Made by a program: the position numbers and the translations under genes
The notes under the pieces: model-generated
Seen by the model: only the letters and a program-made list of their open reading frames with translations
Database searches by the model: none
Told to the model about the DNA's origin: nothing
In this document: in pieces, positions 35,181 to 45,173 of the stretch
How positions within the stretch are numbered: the stretch's first letter is position 1
How the letters are laid out: every line of letters begins with the position of its first letter
From: Anaerocolumna cellulosilytica
GTDB taxonomy: Bacteria; Bacillota; Clostridia; Lachnospirales; Lachnospiraceae
Direction of reading: 5' to 3'
NCBI RefSeq assembly: GCF_014218335.1
Contig: NZ_AP023367.1
Coordinates: forward strand, 2,605,501 to 2,669,500
DNA: 64,000 nt

Positions 35181-36866
35181 ATGCAATTAACAGGTTCACA
35201 GATACTAATTGAATGTTTAAAGGAGCAGGGAGTTGATACCATCTTTGGTTATCCAGGAGGAGCTGTTTTAAACATTTATGATGAATTATACAGACACCAG
35301 GATGAAATCAGACATATTTTAACTTCCCATGAGCAGGGGGCTTCCCATGCTGCCGATGGTTATGCAAGATCAACAGGTAAGGTTGGTGTTTGTCTTGCAA
35401 CCAGTGGTCCTGGGGCAACAAATCTGGTTACAGGAATAGCGACTGCTTATATGGATTCTGTACCCATGATTGCCATTACGGGTAATGTAGCTGTTAACCT
35501 ATTAGGAAAAGACAGTTTTCAGGAGGTAGACATTGCCGGCATTACCATGCCTATAACAAAACATAACTTCATTGTTAAGGATGTTGATAAACTCGCCGAT
35601 ACCCTAAGAAAAGCATTTGTAATTGCCCAAACCGGAAGACCCGGACCTGTTTTGGTAGATATCGCAAAGGATGTTACTGCTAACAAAGCGGAGTACGTAA
35701 AAGCTGAAATTTCAGATATTGAGAGAGTAAAAGATACGATTATCGGTTCTGATGTGGAAATAGCTCTTACTATGATAAAAGAATCTAAAAAACCTATGAT
35801 ATTTGTAGGTGGGGGAGCCGTAATATCGGAGGCAGAAGATGCATTGATGGAGTTCGTCTTAAAGGTGGACGCTCCGGTTACTGACACCTTAATGGGTAAG
35901 GGTGCTTTTAGCGGAGAGCATTCTTATTATACTGGGATGTTAGGTATGCATGGAACAAAAACTGCTAACTTAAGTGTTACGGAATGCGATCTGCTTATTA
36001 CCGTTGGTGCAAGGTTCAGTGACAGAGTAACCGGAAATGCTAAAAAATTTGCCAAAAATGCAAAGATTCTCCAAATAGACATCGATCCAGTTGAAATTAA
36101 TAAAAATGTCCTGGTAAGTCACTGTATTACCGGCGACATTAAAGAGGTTTTAACAATTCTAAATGAAAAATTAGAACAACATAATAATAAAGAATGGGTA
36201 GAGCATGTTCTTTCTATGAAAGAAAAATTCCCCTTAAAATACAGAGGAGATGTGCTTACCGGTCCTTATATCTTAGAAACCCTTTATAAACTTACAGAAG
36301 GTAATGCCATTATTACGACTGAGGTAGGTCAGCATCAGATGTGGTCAGCCCAGTATTTTATATATAAGACGCCAAGAACATTTTTAACTTCTGGTGGACT
36401 TGGAACCATGGGTTACGGTTTGGGAGCCTGTATTGGTGCTAAAATCGGGAATCCGGACAAAACCGTAGTTAACATCGCAGGTGATGGATGTTTTCGGATG
36501 AATATGAATGAGATAGCTACTGCTGCAAGATATCAAATACCAATTATTCAGATAGTTTTTAATAACCATGTGTTAGGAATGGTTAGACAATGGCAAACTT
36601 TATTCTACGGACAACGATATTCCCATACTACTTTAAATGATAATGTTGATTTTGTTAAACTGGCAGAAGCCATGGGTGCAAAAGCCTATCGAATTACAAA
36701 GCGGGAAGAAGTAGAACCGATTTTAAAAAAAGTTTTAGCCTTGAATGAACCGGTAGTACTTGACTGTCAAATTGCCAGTGATGATAAGGTATGGCCAATG
36801 GTAGCCCCCGGTGCGGCTATTGAAGAGGTGTTCACAGAAGAAGATTTAGAGGCAAAAAAAGGATAA
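35181..36866 (+). CDS. ilvB: Acetolactate synthase, large (catalytic) subunit
   Basis: A 561-residue thiamine-diphosphate enzyme. YPGGAVLNIYDEL near residue 24, the activating glutamate in HEQGASHAADGYAR near 51, and the ThDP motif GDGCFRMNMNEIATA near 434 are present. It condenses two pyruvates, or pyruvate with 2-ketobutyrate, for valine, leucine and isoleucine. No small regulatory subunit (ilvN/ilvH) or ilvC is adjacent. The Shine-Dalgarno (AAAGGG) is about 12 bases from the ATG, and a CCTGCAA/TTGCAGG hairpin lies just upstream of it. Confidence 0.95.
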   Translation: MQLTGSQILIECLKEQGVDTIFGYPGGAVLNIYDELYRHQDEIRHILTSHEQGASHAADGYARSTGKVGVCLATSGPGATNLVTGIATAYMDSVPMIAITGNVAVNLLGKDSFQEVDIAGITMPITKHNFIVKDVDKLADTLRKAFVIAQTGRPGPVLVDIAKDVTANKAEYVKAEISDIERVKDTIIGSDVEIALTMIKESKKPMIFVGGGAVISEAEDALMEFVLKVDAPVTDTLMGKGAFSGEHSYYTGMLGMHGTKTANLSVTECDLLITVGARFSDRVTGNAKKFAKNAKILQIDIDPVEINKNVLVSHCITGDIKEVLTILNEKLEQHNNKEWVEHVLSMKEKFPLKYRGDVLTGPYILETLYKLTEGNAIITTEVGQHQMWSAQYFIYKTPRTFLTSGGLGTMGYGLGACIGAKIGNPDKTVVNIAGDGCFRMNMNEIATAARYQIPIIQIVFNNHVLGMVRQWQTLFYGQRYSHTTLNDNVDFVKLAEAMGAKAYRITKREEVEPILKKVLALNEPVVLDCQIASDDKVWPMVAPGAAIEEVFTEEDLEAKKG

Positions 36867-36964
36867 TAATTATAAGGCAAATATTAGCAGGGCCTATGCA
36901 AAAATTTAGTATTGACTCACAAACGATAAATATGAATTTTGCATAGGTTCTTTGTAATTAATTA

Positions 36965-36993
36965 TTGACTAAATTTTAACTAAGTTTTATAAT
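36965..36993 (+). promoter_or_regulatory. Promoter of serC-serA
   Basis: TTGACT (36965-36970), a 17-base spacer and a perfect TATAAT (36988-36993), 152 bases upstream of the serC start codon. Confidence 0.82.
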
Positions 36994-37144
36994 GTAATTG
37001 ATTAAAGTGGTATAGTGTAGAAATTTATCGATTTATTCAATGAAAGTAAATATAAATAGGAGAGTAAATTGTACAAGCTTTAGCAGGCTATTCATATACA
37101 AATACCAGAATTATTCTTATTTTATATTAAAGGAGGATATATCA

Positions 37145-38230
37145 GTGGGCAGAATTTATAATTTTTCAGCAGGTCCAGCCGTGTTGCCGGAGGAAGTATT
37201 AAAAGAAGCAGCAGAAGAAATGTTAGATTACAAGGGTACCGGAATGTCAGTTATGGAGATGAGCCACAGGTCTAAAGCCTATGAGACAATCATTTTGGAG
37301 GCGGAACAGGACTTAAGAGACTTAATGAACATACCGGATAATTATAAGGTTTTATTTTTGCAAGGCGGAGCTTCTCTTCAATTTGCAATGATACCTATGA
37401 ATCTTATGAAGAACAAGGTAGCTGATTACATTGTCACAGGCCAATGGGCAAAAAAAGCGTACCAGGAAGCAAAGATATATGGAACAGCTAACCAAATTGC
37501 ATCCTCAGCGGATAAGACGTTTTCCTACATACCGGATTGTTCCGATCTGCCTATCAGTGAAGATGCAGATTATGTCTATATCTGTGAGAATAACACTATA
37601 TATGGAACTAAGTTTAAAACGCTACCGAATACAAAAGGAAAACCTCTGGTTGCTGACGTATCCTCCTGCTTTTTATCTGAACCAGTTGATGTAAGTAAAT
37701 ACGGTTTAATCTACGGTGGTGTACAAAAGAATGTTGGTCCCGCTGGTGTTGTAATTGCAATCATACGAGAAGATTTAATCACAGAAGATACCCTTCCCGG
37801 TACACCAACTATGATGCAATATAAAATTCATGAAGACAATAAATCTCTATACAATACGCCGCCAGCTTATGGCATATATATCTGCGGAAAAGTATTTAAG
37901 TGGCTGAAAAAACTGGGCGGTCTCGAAGTAATGAAAGAACGTAATGAAAAGAAAGCAGCCTTTTTATATGATTTCTTAGATAGCAGTAAATTATTTAAAG
38001 GAACTGTCGTGAAAGAAGACCGTTCTTTAATGAACGTTCCTTTTATAACCGGAGATGATGAATTAGATGCAAAATTCATTAAAGAAGCAAAAGCTGCGGG
38101 CTTTGAAAATCTGAAAGGTCACAGAAGTGTCGGTGGTATGAGAGCTAGTATCTATAATGCCATGCCTATTGATGGTGTTGAAAAATTAGTGGAATTCATG
38201 AGAAAATTCGAAGCCGAGAACACAAAATAA
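37145..38230 (+). CDS. serC: Phosphoserine aminotransferase
   Basis: A 361-residue PLP enzyme converting 3-phosphohydroxypyruvate to phosphoserine. It begins at GTG 37145 (VGRIYNFSAGPAVLPEEVL), preceded by AAAGGAGG eight bases upstream. The open frame extends 35 codons further to 37040, but that part is not like the family. GGASLQFAMIPMNL near residue 76 and GGVQKNVGPAGV near 196 (PLP lysine) are clear, as is GHRSVGGMRASIYNA near the C-terminus. It is followed directly by serA, which catalyses the preceding step. Confidence 0.96.
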   Translation: MGRIYNFSAGPAVLPEEVLKEAAEEMLDYKGTGMSVMEMSHRSKAYETIILEAEQDLRDLMNIPDNYKVLFLQGGASLQFAMIPMNLMKNKVADYIVTGQWAKKAYQEAKIYGTANQIASSADKTFSYIPDCSDLPISEDADYVYICENNTIYGTKFKTLPNTKGKPLVADVSSCFLSEPVDVSKYGLIYGGVQKNVGPAGVVIAIIREDLITEDTLPGTPTMMQYKIHEDNKSLYNTPPAYGIYICGKVFKWLKKLGGLEVMKERNEKKAAFLYDFLDSSKLFKGTVVKEDRSLMNVPFITGDDELDAKFIKEAKAAGFENLKGHRSVGGMRASIYNAMPIDGVEKLVEFMRKFEAENTK

Positions 38231-38259
38231 AACAAGTAAACACAAGAAGGAGTGTCGTA

Positions 38260-39420
38260 ATGGTAAAATATAATTGTCTTAATCCCATCGCACCAATTGG
38301 GCTTAATTTGTTTACTGAAAAATATGAAAAAATAGAATCTCTGGAAAGTGCCGATGCGGTATTAGTAAGAAGTGCTTCTATGCTGGATCTTAATTTACCG
38401 GAGAACCTAAAGGCAATTGCAAGAGCTGGTGCTGGTGTGAATAATATTCCCCTAGATAAATGTGCAGAAAAAGGGATAGTTGTATTTAATACCCCAGGTG
38501 CCAATGCCAATGGTGTAAAAGAGCTGGTTATTGCAGGACTTATGTTAGCTTCCAGAGATATTGTTGGTGGTATTAACTGGGTTCAATCCATTCGTGAAGA
38601 TGAAAATGTTGCAAAGCTTGTTGAAAAAGGAAAATCAAAATTTGCAGGAAAAGAAATCTTAGGCAAAAAATTTGGTGTAATTGGTCTTGGTGCTATTGGT
38701 GTTTTAGTTGCTAATGCAGCAAAACGTTTGGGAATGGAAGTATACGGCTGTGACCCATATATCTCAGTAGAACATGCCTGGAATCTTTCCAGAGATATTA
38801 TCTCTGTTAAAACAAAAGAGGATATCTATAAGGAATGTGATTATATCACTGTGCATGTACCTTTATTGGACGACACGAAGAAAATGATTAATAAAGATAC
38901 CATTGCTATGATGAAAGATGGCGTTGTTATCCTCAACTTTGCCAGAGACCTGCTTGTAAATGATGAGGATATGGAGGAAGCTTTAAAAAGTGGAAAAGTA
39001 GCTAAGTATGTAACAGACTTCCCGAATGCAAAGACGGCCGGAATGGAAGGTGTTATTGCAATTCCTCATTTAGGTGCTTCTACGGAAGAATCTGAAGACA
39101 ATTGTGCGGTAATGGCAGTAAAAGAAATCAAGGATTATATGGAATATGGTATTATAAAGAATTCCGTGAATTATCCGGATTGTGATGCGGGAGTATGTGC
39201 CTCTGGAAAACGTATTACCATAAACCATAAAAATATACCTAACATGCTTTCTCAATTTACCGGTACTGTATCTGCTGAAAATATAAATATCTCCAACCTT
39301 ATTAATAAGAGCAAAGGCGACTATGCCTATACGGTATTAGATATCGAAGGAAATGTCACAGATACCATTATTAAGAAGTTAAATGATATTACCGGCGTAC
39401 TAAAGGTACGTGTTATTTAG
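38260..39420 (+). CDS. serA: D-3-phosphoglycerate dehydrogenase, short form with ACT domain
   Basis: 386 residues, the short SerA type. The substrate domain contains ARAGAGVNNIPLDKC, the NAD domain GVIGLGAIGVLVANAAKRLG near residue 145 and the catalytic HLGASTEESEDN near 268. A C-terminal ACT domain (NIPNMLSQFTGTVSAENINI onward) probably gives serine feedback. It oxidises 3-phosphoglycerate to phosphohydroxypyruvate and forms an operon with serC, 29 bases upstream. AAGGAG lies eight bases before the ATG. Confidence 0.95.
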   Translation: MVKYNCLNPIAPIGLNLFTEKYEKIESLESADAVLVRSASMLDLNLPENLKAIARAGAGVNNIPLDKCAEKGIVVFNTPGANANGVKELVIAGLMLASRDIVGGINWVQSIREDENVAKLVEKGKSKFAGKEILGKKFGVIGLGAIGVLVANAAKRLGMEVYGCDPYISVEHAWNLSRDIISVKTKEDIYKECDYITVHVPLLDDTKKMINKDTIAMMKDGVVILNFARDLLVNDEDMEEALKSGKVAKYVTDFPNAKTAGMEGVIAIPHLGASTEESEDNCAVMAVKEIKDYMEYGIIKNSVNYPDCDAGVCASGKRITINHKNIPNMLSQFTGTVSAENINISNLINKSKGDYAYTVLDIEGNVTDTIIKKLNDITGVLKVRVI

Positions 39421-39488
39421 TCTATATTTCATTCAGACTATTATATTAAGATTAACGCTTGGCATGACCGGACTTTCATCCTGATAAT

Positions 39489-39556
39489 ACTAAAATCCAT
39501 GCATCGCAGAAAGGGCTTATTGCCTTTTTAAGGCGGTACATGGATTTTTAGTTTTA
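39489..39556. terminator. Shared bidirectional terminator between serA and the YibE/F gene
   Basis: AAATCCATG (39493-39501) pairs with CATGGATTT (39539-39547), extended by CTAA/TTAG, with T-runs on the plus-strand 3' side and A-runs on the other. An inner AAGGGC...GCCTTTTT segment may add a second stem. Confidence 0.8.
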
Positions 39557-40750
39557 GAGTTCACTCATTTCATTACCTGTCCCGTTTTTAGAAGTTAGCA
39601 AGAGGCTGCCAGTCAAGGCTGTAAAAGGAGCAACTGTAATGAGTCCGATACTTCCTACCATAGTATCAATGATTTCCGCAGATACGTATTTATAATTCAA
39701 AATATTTTGAATCGGTGTTCCTTGTGCCATAAATACCATCAAAAGGGCTATATAACCGCCGGAATACGCAAGTAAGAGAGTAGTGGTCATAGTCCCCATT
39801 GCAGCTCTGCCAACGTTCATTCCTGAGAAAAAAGCTTCTTTCCATCGAATCTCCGGTTTTTTTGATATAACCTCTATAATAGAAGAAGTAATATCAACCG
39901 ATAAATCCATAACCGCCCCGGAAGAACCTATAAAAATACTAGCCATAAAGATTTTAGTAAGATTCAAATCTTGAAAACCACTATATAACAAACTTTCTGA
40001 GTTTGGCATAATGGCACCATGAATTTGAAAAGCATTGGTAAAGATGATACCGAGAACAGCCGTTACAAGTATTCCTAAGGAAGCGCCAGACACCGCAGAC
40101 AGTGCTTTTTTATTAAAACCATAGACTAGTGAAATTGTCAAAAAGGCTAATATTATAGTTATTACCAAACCAAAATAGATAGGATTATGTCCATTAAGAT
40201 ATGCTGGAATAAGTATTTTCCAGATAAAAAGTACAGTAATTATAAAAGAAAGTAAAGCACGAAGCCCGGTTCGTCCGGCAACAAGTATTAATAGGAGAGC
40301 AAAACCAACGGCCAATAAGATTTCTTTATTAATCCGATAATGATCTATTAGATTAACAGATAGAATACTATCTTCATTATGGCTGATTACTACCAACGCT
40401 TTATCACCTTCCTTAAATATTTTGTCAGTTTCCAAAGAACCATTTAACAGATTAAATCCCTTAACCTGCCTGCCTTTAAAACGGCCATTCAATAGTTCGA
40501 CCATACAGGTCTGTTCCCCGGAGCGTACTAATCCAGTATCTATGATAGTATCATTATTGACAGTCAACACACGAGCGGAGGTTCGTTCCGTCCCTTTGTA
40601 TATAATGGCGTCTTCATAGCCGGTCGGGATTAAGATTAAAACAATTAAAACCAATAAGGAAACTAATACAGGCAGATAATACGGTAGGTTGTCTTTCCAG
40701 GCGTTTTTATCTAAAGGGGGCAGTAAGGAATTACGAAATTTAGTTAGCAT
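39554..40750 (-). CDS. YibE/F family membrane protein
   Basis: A 398-residue protein. An N-terminal membrane helix (LPVLVSLLVLIVLILIPTGY) is followed by a soluble domain of about 100 residues (VLTVNNDTIIDTG ... GDKALVVIS) and then seven or so membrane segments, the YibE/F plan. The family is common in Firmicutes; transport activity is suspected but not proven, to my knowledge. It lies 96 bases downstream of the alkaline phosphatase gene on the same strand, with an ACTCCCCT/AGGGGAGT hairpin (40791-40816) between them, so coexpression is possible. Confidence 0.88.
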   Translation of the reverse strand: MLTKFRNSLLPPLDKNAWKDNLPYYLPVLVSLLVLIVLILIPTGYEDAIIYKGTERTSARVLTVNNDTIIDTGLVRSGEQTCMVELLNGRFKGRQVKGFNLLNGSLETDKIFKEGDKALVVISHNEDSILSVNLIDHYRINKEILLAVGFALLLILVAGRTGLRALLSFIITVLFIWKILIPAYLNGHNPIYFGLVITIILAFLTISLVYGFNKKALSAVSGASLGILVTAVLGIIFTNAFQIHGAIMPNSESLLYSGFQDLNLTKIFMASIFIGSSGAVMDLSVDITSSIIEVISKKPEIRWKEAFFSGMNVGRAAMGTMTTTLLLAYSGGYIALLMVFMAQGTPIQNILNYKYVSAEIIDTMVGSIGLITVAPFTALTGSLLLTSKNGTGNEMSEL

Positions 40751-40846
40751 AGTAAGAACCCTTTCTTTATTATCAATTTTATATCAGAATACTCCCCTAA
40801 AAAAAGACAGGGGAGTGGTAAGTTGCGAAGGCATGCCTGAATACAA

Positions 40847-42382
40847 TTAATTAACTTTCAATAAACTGGCAAGATTTTTGTAAATCTCTGTATTGTCATA
40901 ATAACCGCTAAAAAGCTCCGCACCCTGTCCTTGTGCAAAGACACCGACCGGTAGACCTGTATGAGCATAGGAGGAAAAGTTAATGCCCGACTTGTTATTT
41001 AAGATATGGGTTATGGTTACAGTTAAAGGTTCATAAGTACCATATAAGATGTATTCTTCTTGTGATCTGCTGGTATCGCCACTTAATGTTTTTTCATAGG
41101 CTTGCTTTAACTTCGTATATTCATAATCTGTTAATACCAACTTGGAAGTAGAATTGGCATCCTTATCTGAGGAAGGCAATAATCCAAAGTTTTCTTTGAT
41201 ATCAGCTAATACTGTTTTGAATTCGGTTTTATTTGCCTTATAGTTTTTAACATAATTCGTATCAAACTTAGCATAGGAGATTTTTTGATTGCTTAAATTG
41301 GTAAGATATGTATCATAATCTGTACCAGCATAGCCAATAGTTAAACCGCCGGTTTCATGATCACCGGTTACAATTATTAATGTTTCTTGTGGGTGTTGAT
41401 TATAGAATTTAATAGCTTCGTTCACTGCGTCATCTAAGGCAATCGTATCTGCAATAGTAGATCCGGCATCGTTTGCATGACATGCCCAGTCAATTTTACC
41501 GGCTTCAACCATCATAAAAAACCCGGTTTCATTATCGAGTACTTCAATCCCTTTTTTTACATAATCTTTTAATGCCCATTCACTCTCTTTGGCATCATTA
41601 GCATAGGATAAAGTATCGCTGTCTGCAAGAGTTTCACCAATTACGATTGCTTTACCGTCAGCAGCTGTTAACTTCTCAGCCTCAGCCTGTGTTTTGATTA
41701 CCTTATAACCATCGTTTTGAGCAAGTTCATATAGATTCGTTTGCGGATTATTCTTATCATCACCGTTAGGATTTTTTAAAGCACCTCCGGCAAAGTAATC
41801 AAATCCACTTTGAATCATTTCAAGACCAATCCCATAGTAATTGTTTCTGGATGCCTGATGTGCATAATAAGCAGCAGGAGTTGCATGATTTAAATTAACA
41901 GTTGATATAATACCAATTTTATACCTTAACTGTTCTTTTAATTTTTCACTTATGGTTTCATAAGAAATTGTCATGGATTCATTCATGTTGATAGTACCAC
42001 TATATGTTTTAAAGCCTGTTGCAAGTGAAGTCGCAGTGGATGCTGAATCAGGACAAAAAGATGTGGAATCATATGTAACTGCGGAACCTGCCACAGGGAA
42101 TTTCATAAAATTAAGATATTTATTTCCACTTAAGATATCAGAAGTTCGGTTTTGACCCAAAGCACCAAGATAGTCACTGGCTGCCTGTATTTGGGGATAA
42201 CTCATACCATCACCAATAAACATAAAAACATATTTGGGTGCCTGTGTTAAAGAGGCAGTGGCTGCTTTTTTACTACTGGCTGCAGTACTGTTTATTGTAG
42301 TCTGTTTTGAGGTTAATATTACGGAAAATACCAAAATACCTGTCACGGCACAGGCTAAAACTCTTTTAAATATTTTATGCAT
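40847..42382 (-). CDS. Secreted alkaline phosphatase (PhoA family)
   Basis: A 511-residue exported phosphomonoesterase. An N-terminal signal peptide (RVLACAVTGILVFSVIL) is followed by a Ser/Ala/Thr-rich stretch. FMFIGDGMSYPQ near residue 53 holds the first metal aspartate, DSASTATSLATG near 110 the serine nucleophile, and VTGDHETGG near 343 further metal ligands. It releases phosphate outside the membrane. ATG 42382 is preferred, with GGAG six bases upstream, over the first in-frame ATG. No Pho-box-like repeats were recognised upstream. Confidence 0.93.
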   Translation of the reverse strand: MHKIFKRVLACAVTGILVFSVILTSKQTTINSTAASSKKAATASLTQAPKYVFMFIGDGMSYPQIQAASDYLGALGQNRTSDILSGNKYLNFMKFPVAGSAVTYDSTSFCPDSASTATSLATGFKTYSGTINMNESMTISYETISEKLKEQLRYKIGIISTVNLNHATPAAYYAHQASRNNYYGIGLEMIQSGFDYFAGGALKNPNGDDKNNPQTNLYELAQNDGYKVIKTQAEAEKLTAADGKAIVIGETLADSDTLSYANDAKESEWALKDYVKKGIEVLDNETGFFMMVEAGKIDWACHANDAGSTIADTIALDDAVNEAIKFYNQHPQETLIIVTGDHETGGLTIGYAGTDYDTYLTNLSNQKISYAKFDTNYVKNYKANKTEFKTVLADIKENFGLLPSSDKDANSTSKLVLTDYEYTKLKQAYEKTLSGDTSRSQEEYILYGTYEPLTVTITHILNNKSGINFSSYAHTGLPVGVFAQGQGAELFSGYYDNTEIYKNLASLLKVN

Positions 42383-42576
42383 TTCATACTCCATTCTGCC
42401 TAAAGAAGGCCTGTTATTTCTTAACCCTAATTAAATCTAACTAGTATCTCTGCCAATTTAGCATTTTTAAACATTATTTAGACATCAACAATCCACCCCT
42501 TCTTATCTTGTCTTAACAAAGAGTTCCATATTGTGGAACTTGCTCTTCATACCATAAATAACATATGAAAGAGATA

Positions 42577-42606
42577 TTGACAATAGTATGAAAAAACATT
42601 TAACAT
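42577..42606 (+). promoter_or_regulatory. Probable promoter of the DUF1015 gene
   Basis: A perfect TTGACA (42577-42582), an 18-base spacer and TAACAT (42601-42606). Two palindromes flank it in the 42383-42733 gap: TTCCATATTGTGGAA upstream near 42525-42540 and CTTTACTT/AAGTAAAG near 42611-42628. Confidence 0.5.
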
Positions 42607-42733
42607 AAGCTTTACTTAAAGTAAAAAGTTTTTACAATTACGAAACAAGGTTCTCTTGGCTTTTTTACTAGTTTACTTTATAATAGTAATATACTTTTGG
42701 AACTTAAAAGATAAATACAAGGAGGATACAAGT

Positions 42734-43972
42734 ATGGCAGATATTAAACCATTTCCCTGCATCAGACCAAGGGAAGATGTTGCTCACCGGATTGCAGCAT
42801 TACCTTACGATGTATATAACAGAGAAGAGGCAAAGAAAGAGGTTATAAAAGAGTCCTTATCCTTTCTGAAAATAGACCGGGCAGAGACTGGATTAGCAGA
42901 TTCTGTAGATATATATGATGATAAAGTATACGAAAAGGCAAAAGAAACTCTCAATTCTATGATTGAAGAGGGATTATTTATAACCGAGGAAATGGAGTGC
43001 TATTATGTATACGAGCTGATTATGAATGGGAGATCCCAAACCGGTCTGACAGCCTGTTGTTCCATTGATGATTATCAAAATAATATAATCAAAAAGCATG
43101 AAAATACAAGGGAAGAAAAGGAACTTGACAGAATACGCCATGTAGATACATGTAATGCGCAAACAGGTCCCATATTCCTAGCTTACCGCTCTAACGATGT
43201 TATACAAAAAGTGATAGATAAAACGAAAGAAAAAGAAGCTGTATATGATTTCACATCTCCAGATGCTATAACCCATAGGGTATGGAGAATTGATGATAAA
43301 AGTCATATAACTGCTATTAGAACAGCTTTTCATGAAATAGGAGATATTTATATAGCTGATGGTCATCACCGGGCCGCTTCCGCAGTTAAAGTCGGTTTAA
43401 AAAGGAGAGAAGAGGCAGGCGGCTATACAAAAGAGGATGAATTTAACTATTTTTTATCCGTCTTATTTCCTGAAGATCAGTTAATGATACTTCCATACAA
43501 CCGGGTAGTAAAGGATTTAAACAATCATACGGTGGAAGAATTTCTTGATAAGATTTCGGAGCATTTTACCATCATTCCAAAAGGGACTGATAAGGTAACC
43601 CCTGAACAAAAAGGAGATTTTGGAATGTATTTACAGGGAATCTGGTATAAATTAGAAGTTAAAGAACATATAAAGAACAACCTTGATCCGGTTGAAAGTT
43701 TGGATGTATCAATATTACAGAAACATTTGCTTTCTAAAATTCTTGGCATTCGTGATCCGAGAACAGATAAACGAATAGATTTTATCGGAGGAATCCGAGG
43801 ATTAACAGAGTTAGAAGAACGGGTACATACGGATATGGAAGTGGCATTCTCTATGTATCCAACTAGTATTTCAGAGTTGTTTTCCGTATCAGATGCCGGA
43901 CTTTTAATGCCTCCTAAATCAACATGGTTTGAGCCTAAATTACGTAGTGGTTTATTTATTCATAAGCTATAG
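42734..43972 (+). CDS. DUF1015 family protein
   Basis: A 412-residue soluble protein starting MADIKPFPCIRPREDVAHRI, the family opening. HENTREEKELDRIRHVDTC near residue 118 and YIADGHHRAASAVK near 206 are the conserved segments; the latter resembles the nucleotide- or metal-binding DGHHR of ParB/sulfiredoxin-like folds. The biochemical role is not established; in some genomes the family lies near serine genes, as it does loosely here. The open frame extends 26 codons upstream, but AAGGAGG is spaced for ATG 42734. Confidence 0.9.
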   Translation: MADIKPFPCIRPREDVAHRIAALPYDVYNREEAKKEVIKESLSFLKIDRAETGLADSVDIYDDKVYEKAKETLNSMIEEGLFITEEMECYYVYELIMNGRSQTGLTACCSIDDYQNNIIKKHENTREEKELDRIRHVDTCNAQTGPIFLAYRSNDVIQKVIDKTKEKEAVYDFTSPDAITHRVWRIDDKSHITAIRTAFHEIGDIYIADGHHRAASAVKVGLKRREEAGGYTKEDEFNYFLSVLFPEDQLMILPYNRVVKDLNNHTVEEFLDKISEHFTIIPKGTDKVTPEQKGDFGMYLQGIWYKLEVKEHIKNNLDPVESLDVSILQKHLLSKILGIRDPRTDKRIDFIGGIRGLTELEERVHTDMEVAFSMYPTSISELFSVSDAGLLMPPKSTWFEPKLRSGLFIHKL

Positions 43973-44003
43973 GTTCCATCCTTTTTAGCAAAAACCTCAC
44001 ATT

Positions 44004-44045
44004 AAAAAAAATCCTACAACTTTACTAAGGTTGTAGGAATATTTA
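44004..44045. terminator. Bidirectional terminator between DUF1015 and azlD
   Basis: TCCTACAAC (44012-44020) pairs with GTTGTAGGA (44030-44038). An A-run lies on the left and AATATTT on the right, so it can serve both converging genes. Confidence 0.82.
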
Positions 44046-44145
44046 ATAGGAGACGAATTAAAGCCTTCGTAGGGAGATATCTTATTGGCTATAAGACGTC
44101 TGTATAGCTTGCTACACTTGTAGAATTCAATCGTTTTTTATACTA

Positions 44146-44478
44146 TTAAAACACAAATTGCAATAATATCATATACAGGACGGTCCCGACACCTATACTT
44201 AATAGCGTATTGCTTTTCCACACATGTAGAATGATAATAACCAGAATCGCTAAGGCTTCCGGTAATCCAAAAGGATAGGAAATAACGGATACATCCTTTA
44301 AGCAGTAAACTACCAACATACCAATAATCGTAAAGGGCAGAACTCTTCCAAGGTATTCAATATATTTTGGTGTCTTTTTATTTTCCGGAAATAATAAAAA
44401 AGGTAAAAAACGTATTAATATAGTTGTAATGCTTATAATACCAAAAAACAGAAAGTTTTCACCGGTTGTCAAATTCAT
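44146..44478 (-). CDS. azlD: AzlD family branched-chain amino acid transport subunit
   Basis: A 110-residue membrane protein with about four helices, including ISITTILIRFLPFLLFPE near the N-terminus, a family-typical segment with charged residues in a helix. With AzlC it forms an exporter of branched-chain amino acids. Its ATG overlaps the azlC stop by four bases (ATGA), so translation is coupled. Confidence 0.92.
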   Translation of the reverse strand: MNLTTGENFLFFGIISITTILIRFLPFLLFPENKKTPKYIEYLGRVLPFTIIGMLVVYCLKDVSVISYPFGLPEALAILVIIILHVWKSNTLLSIGVGTVLYMILLQFVF

Positions 44479-45173
44479 TTTGCGACCTCCCTGTCAATTT
44501 TCTTTTGTAAAAAGCTTACAAACAGTAAGATAACCGCCATAGAAGGCACAATAAACTTACCTGCACCAAAGAGTATCCTGCAAACAATAGAGGTCCCAAC
44601 ACCAATAAGAACGGGTGTATGACTCTTTGCAGCTTTCCATTGATTCACAAAGATTACTACAAACAACGCTGTCAAAACGAAATCTATGCCTCTTGTATTA
44701 AAATCTATCAGGCTTCCCAGCAAACACCCTAATACAGAACCCACAATCCAATATATTTGATTTAGAAGTGTAATAAAAAACATAAATTTACCTTTGTCTA
44801 CTCCCTCTGCCGGTTCTGCCACGCATAAAACTGAGAATGTTTCATCTGTTAACCCAAAGATTAGATACGGCTTATAAGAACCGGTTCCTTTGAATTTTGA
44901 AAGCATAGAAACTCCATAAAATAAATGTCTTGCATTTACCATCAGAGTCATCATACAAGCGTAGAATGGATGAAATCCCATTGTTAAAAGGCTTACAGCG
45001 ACAAATTGCATGGAGCCTGCATAGATAAAAAGACTTGCGAAGATTGTCCAAAAATAGGAATAGCCTTTGCTGTTCATTAAAATCCCAAAAGCAGCACCAA
45101 GAACTAGATATCCTGTCATTACAGGAATCGTTAATGGAAAAGCTGCCTTAAGTGCAGAGGTTCTTTTGTTCAT
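44475..45173 (-). CDS. azlC: AzlC family branched-chain amino acid transport permease
   Basis: A 232-residue protein with seven or eight membrane segments. AFPLTIPVMTGYLVLGAAFG at the N-terminus, FIYAGSMQFVAVSLL near residue 50 and MVNARHLFYGVSML near 80 are AzlC signatures. It works with the overlapping azlD gene. AAAGGAAA lies about seven bases before the ATG. The nearby ilvD-ilvB genes make the same amino acids, but they are 8 kb away and there is no evidence of shared control. Confidence 0.93.
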   Translation of the reverse strand: MNKRTSALKAAFPLTIPVMTGYLVLGAAFGILMNSKGYSYFWTIFASLFIYAGSMQFVAVSLLTMGFHPFYACMMTLMVNARHLFYGVSMLSKFKGTGSYKPYLIFGLTDETFSVLCVAEPAEGVDKGKFMFFITLLNQIYWIVGSVLGCLLGSLIDFNTRGIDFVLTALFVVIFVNQWKAAKSHTPVLIGVGTSIVCRILFGAGKFIVPSMAVILLFVSFLQKKIDREVAK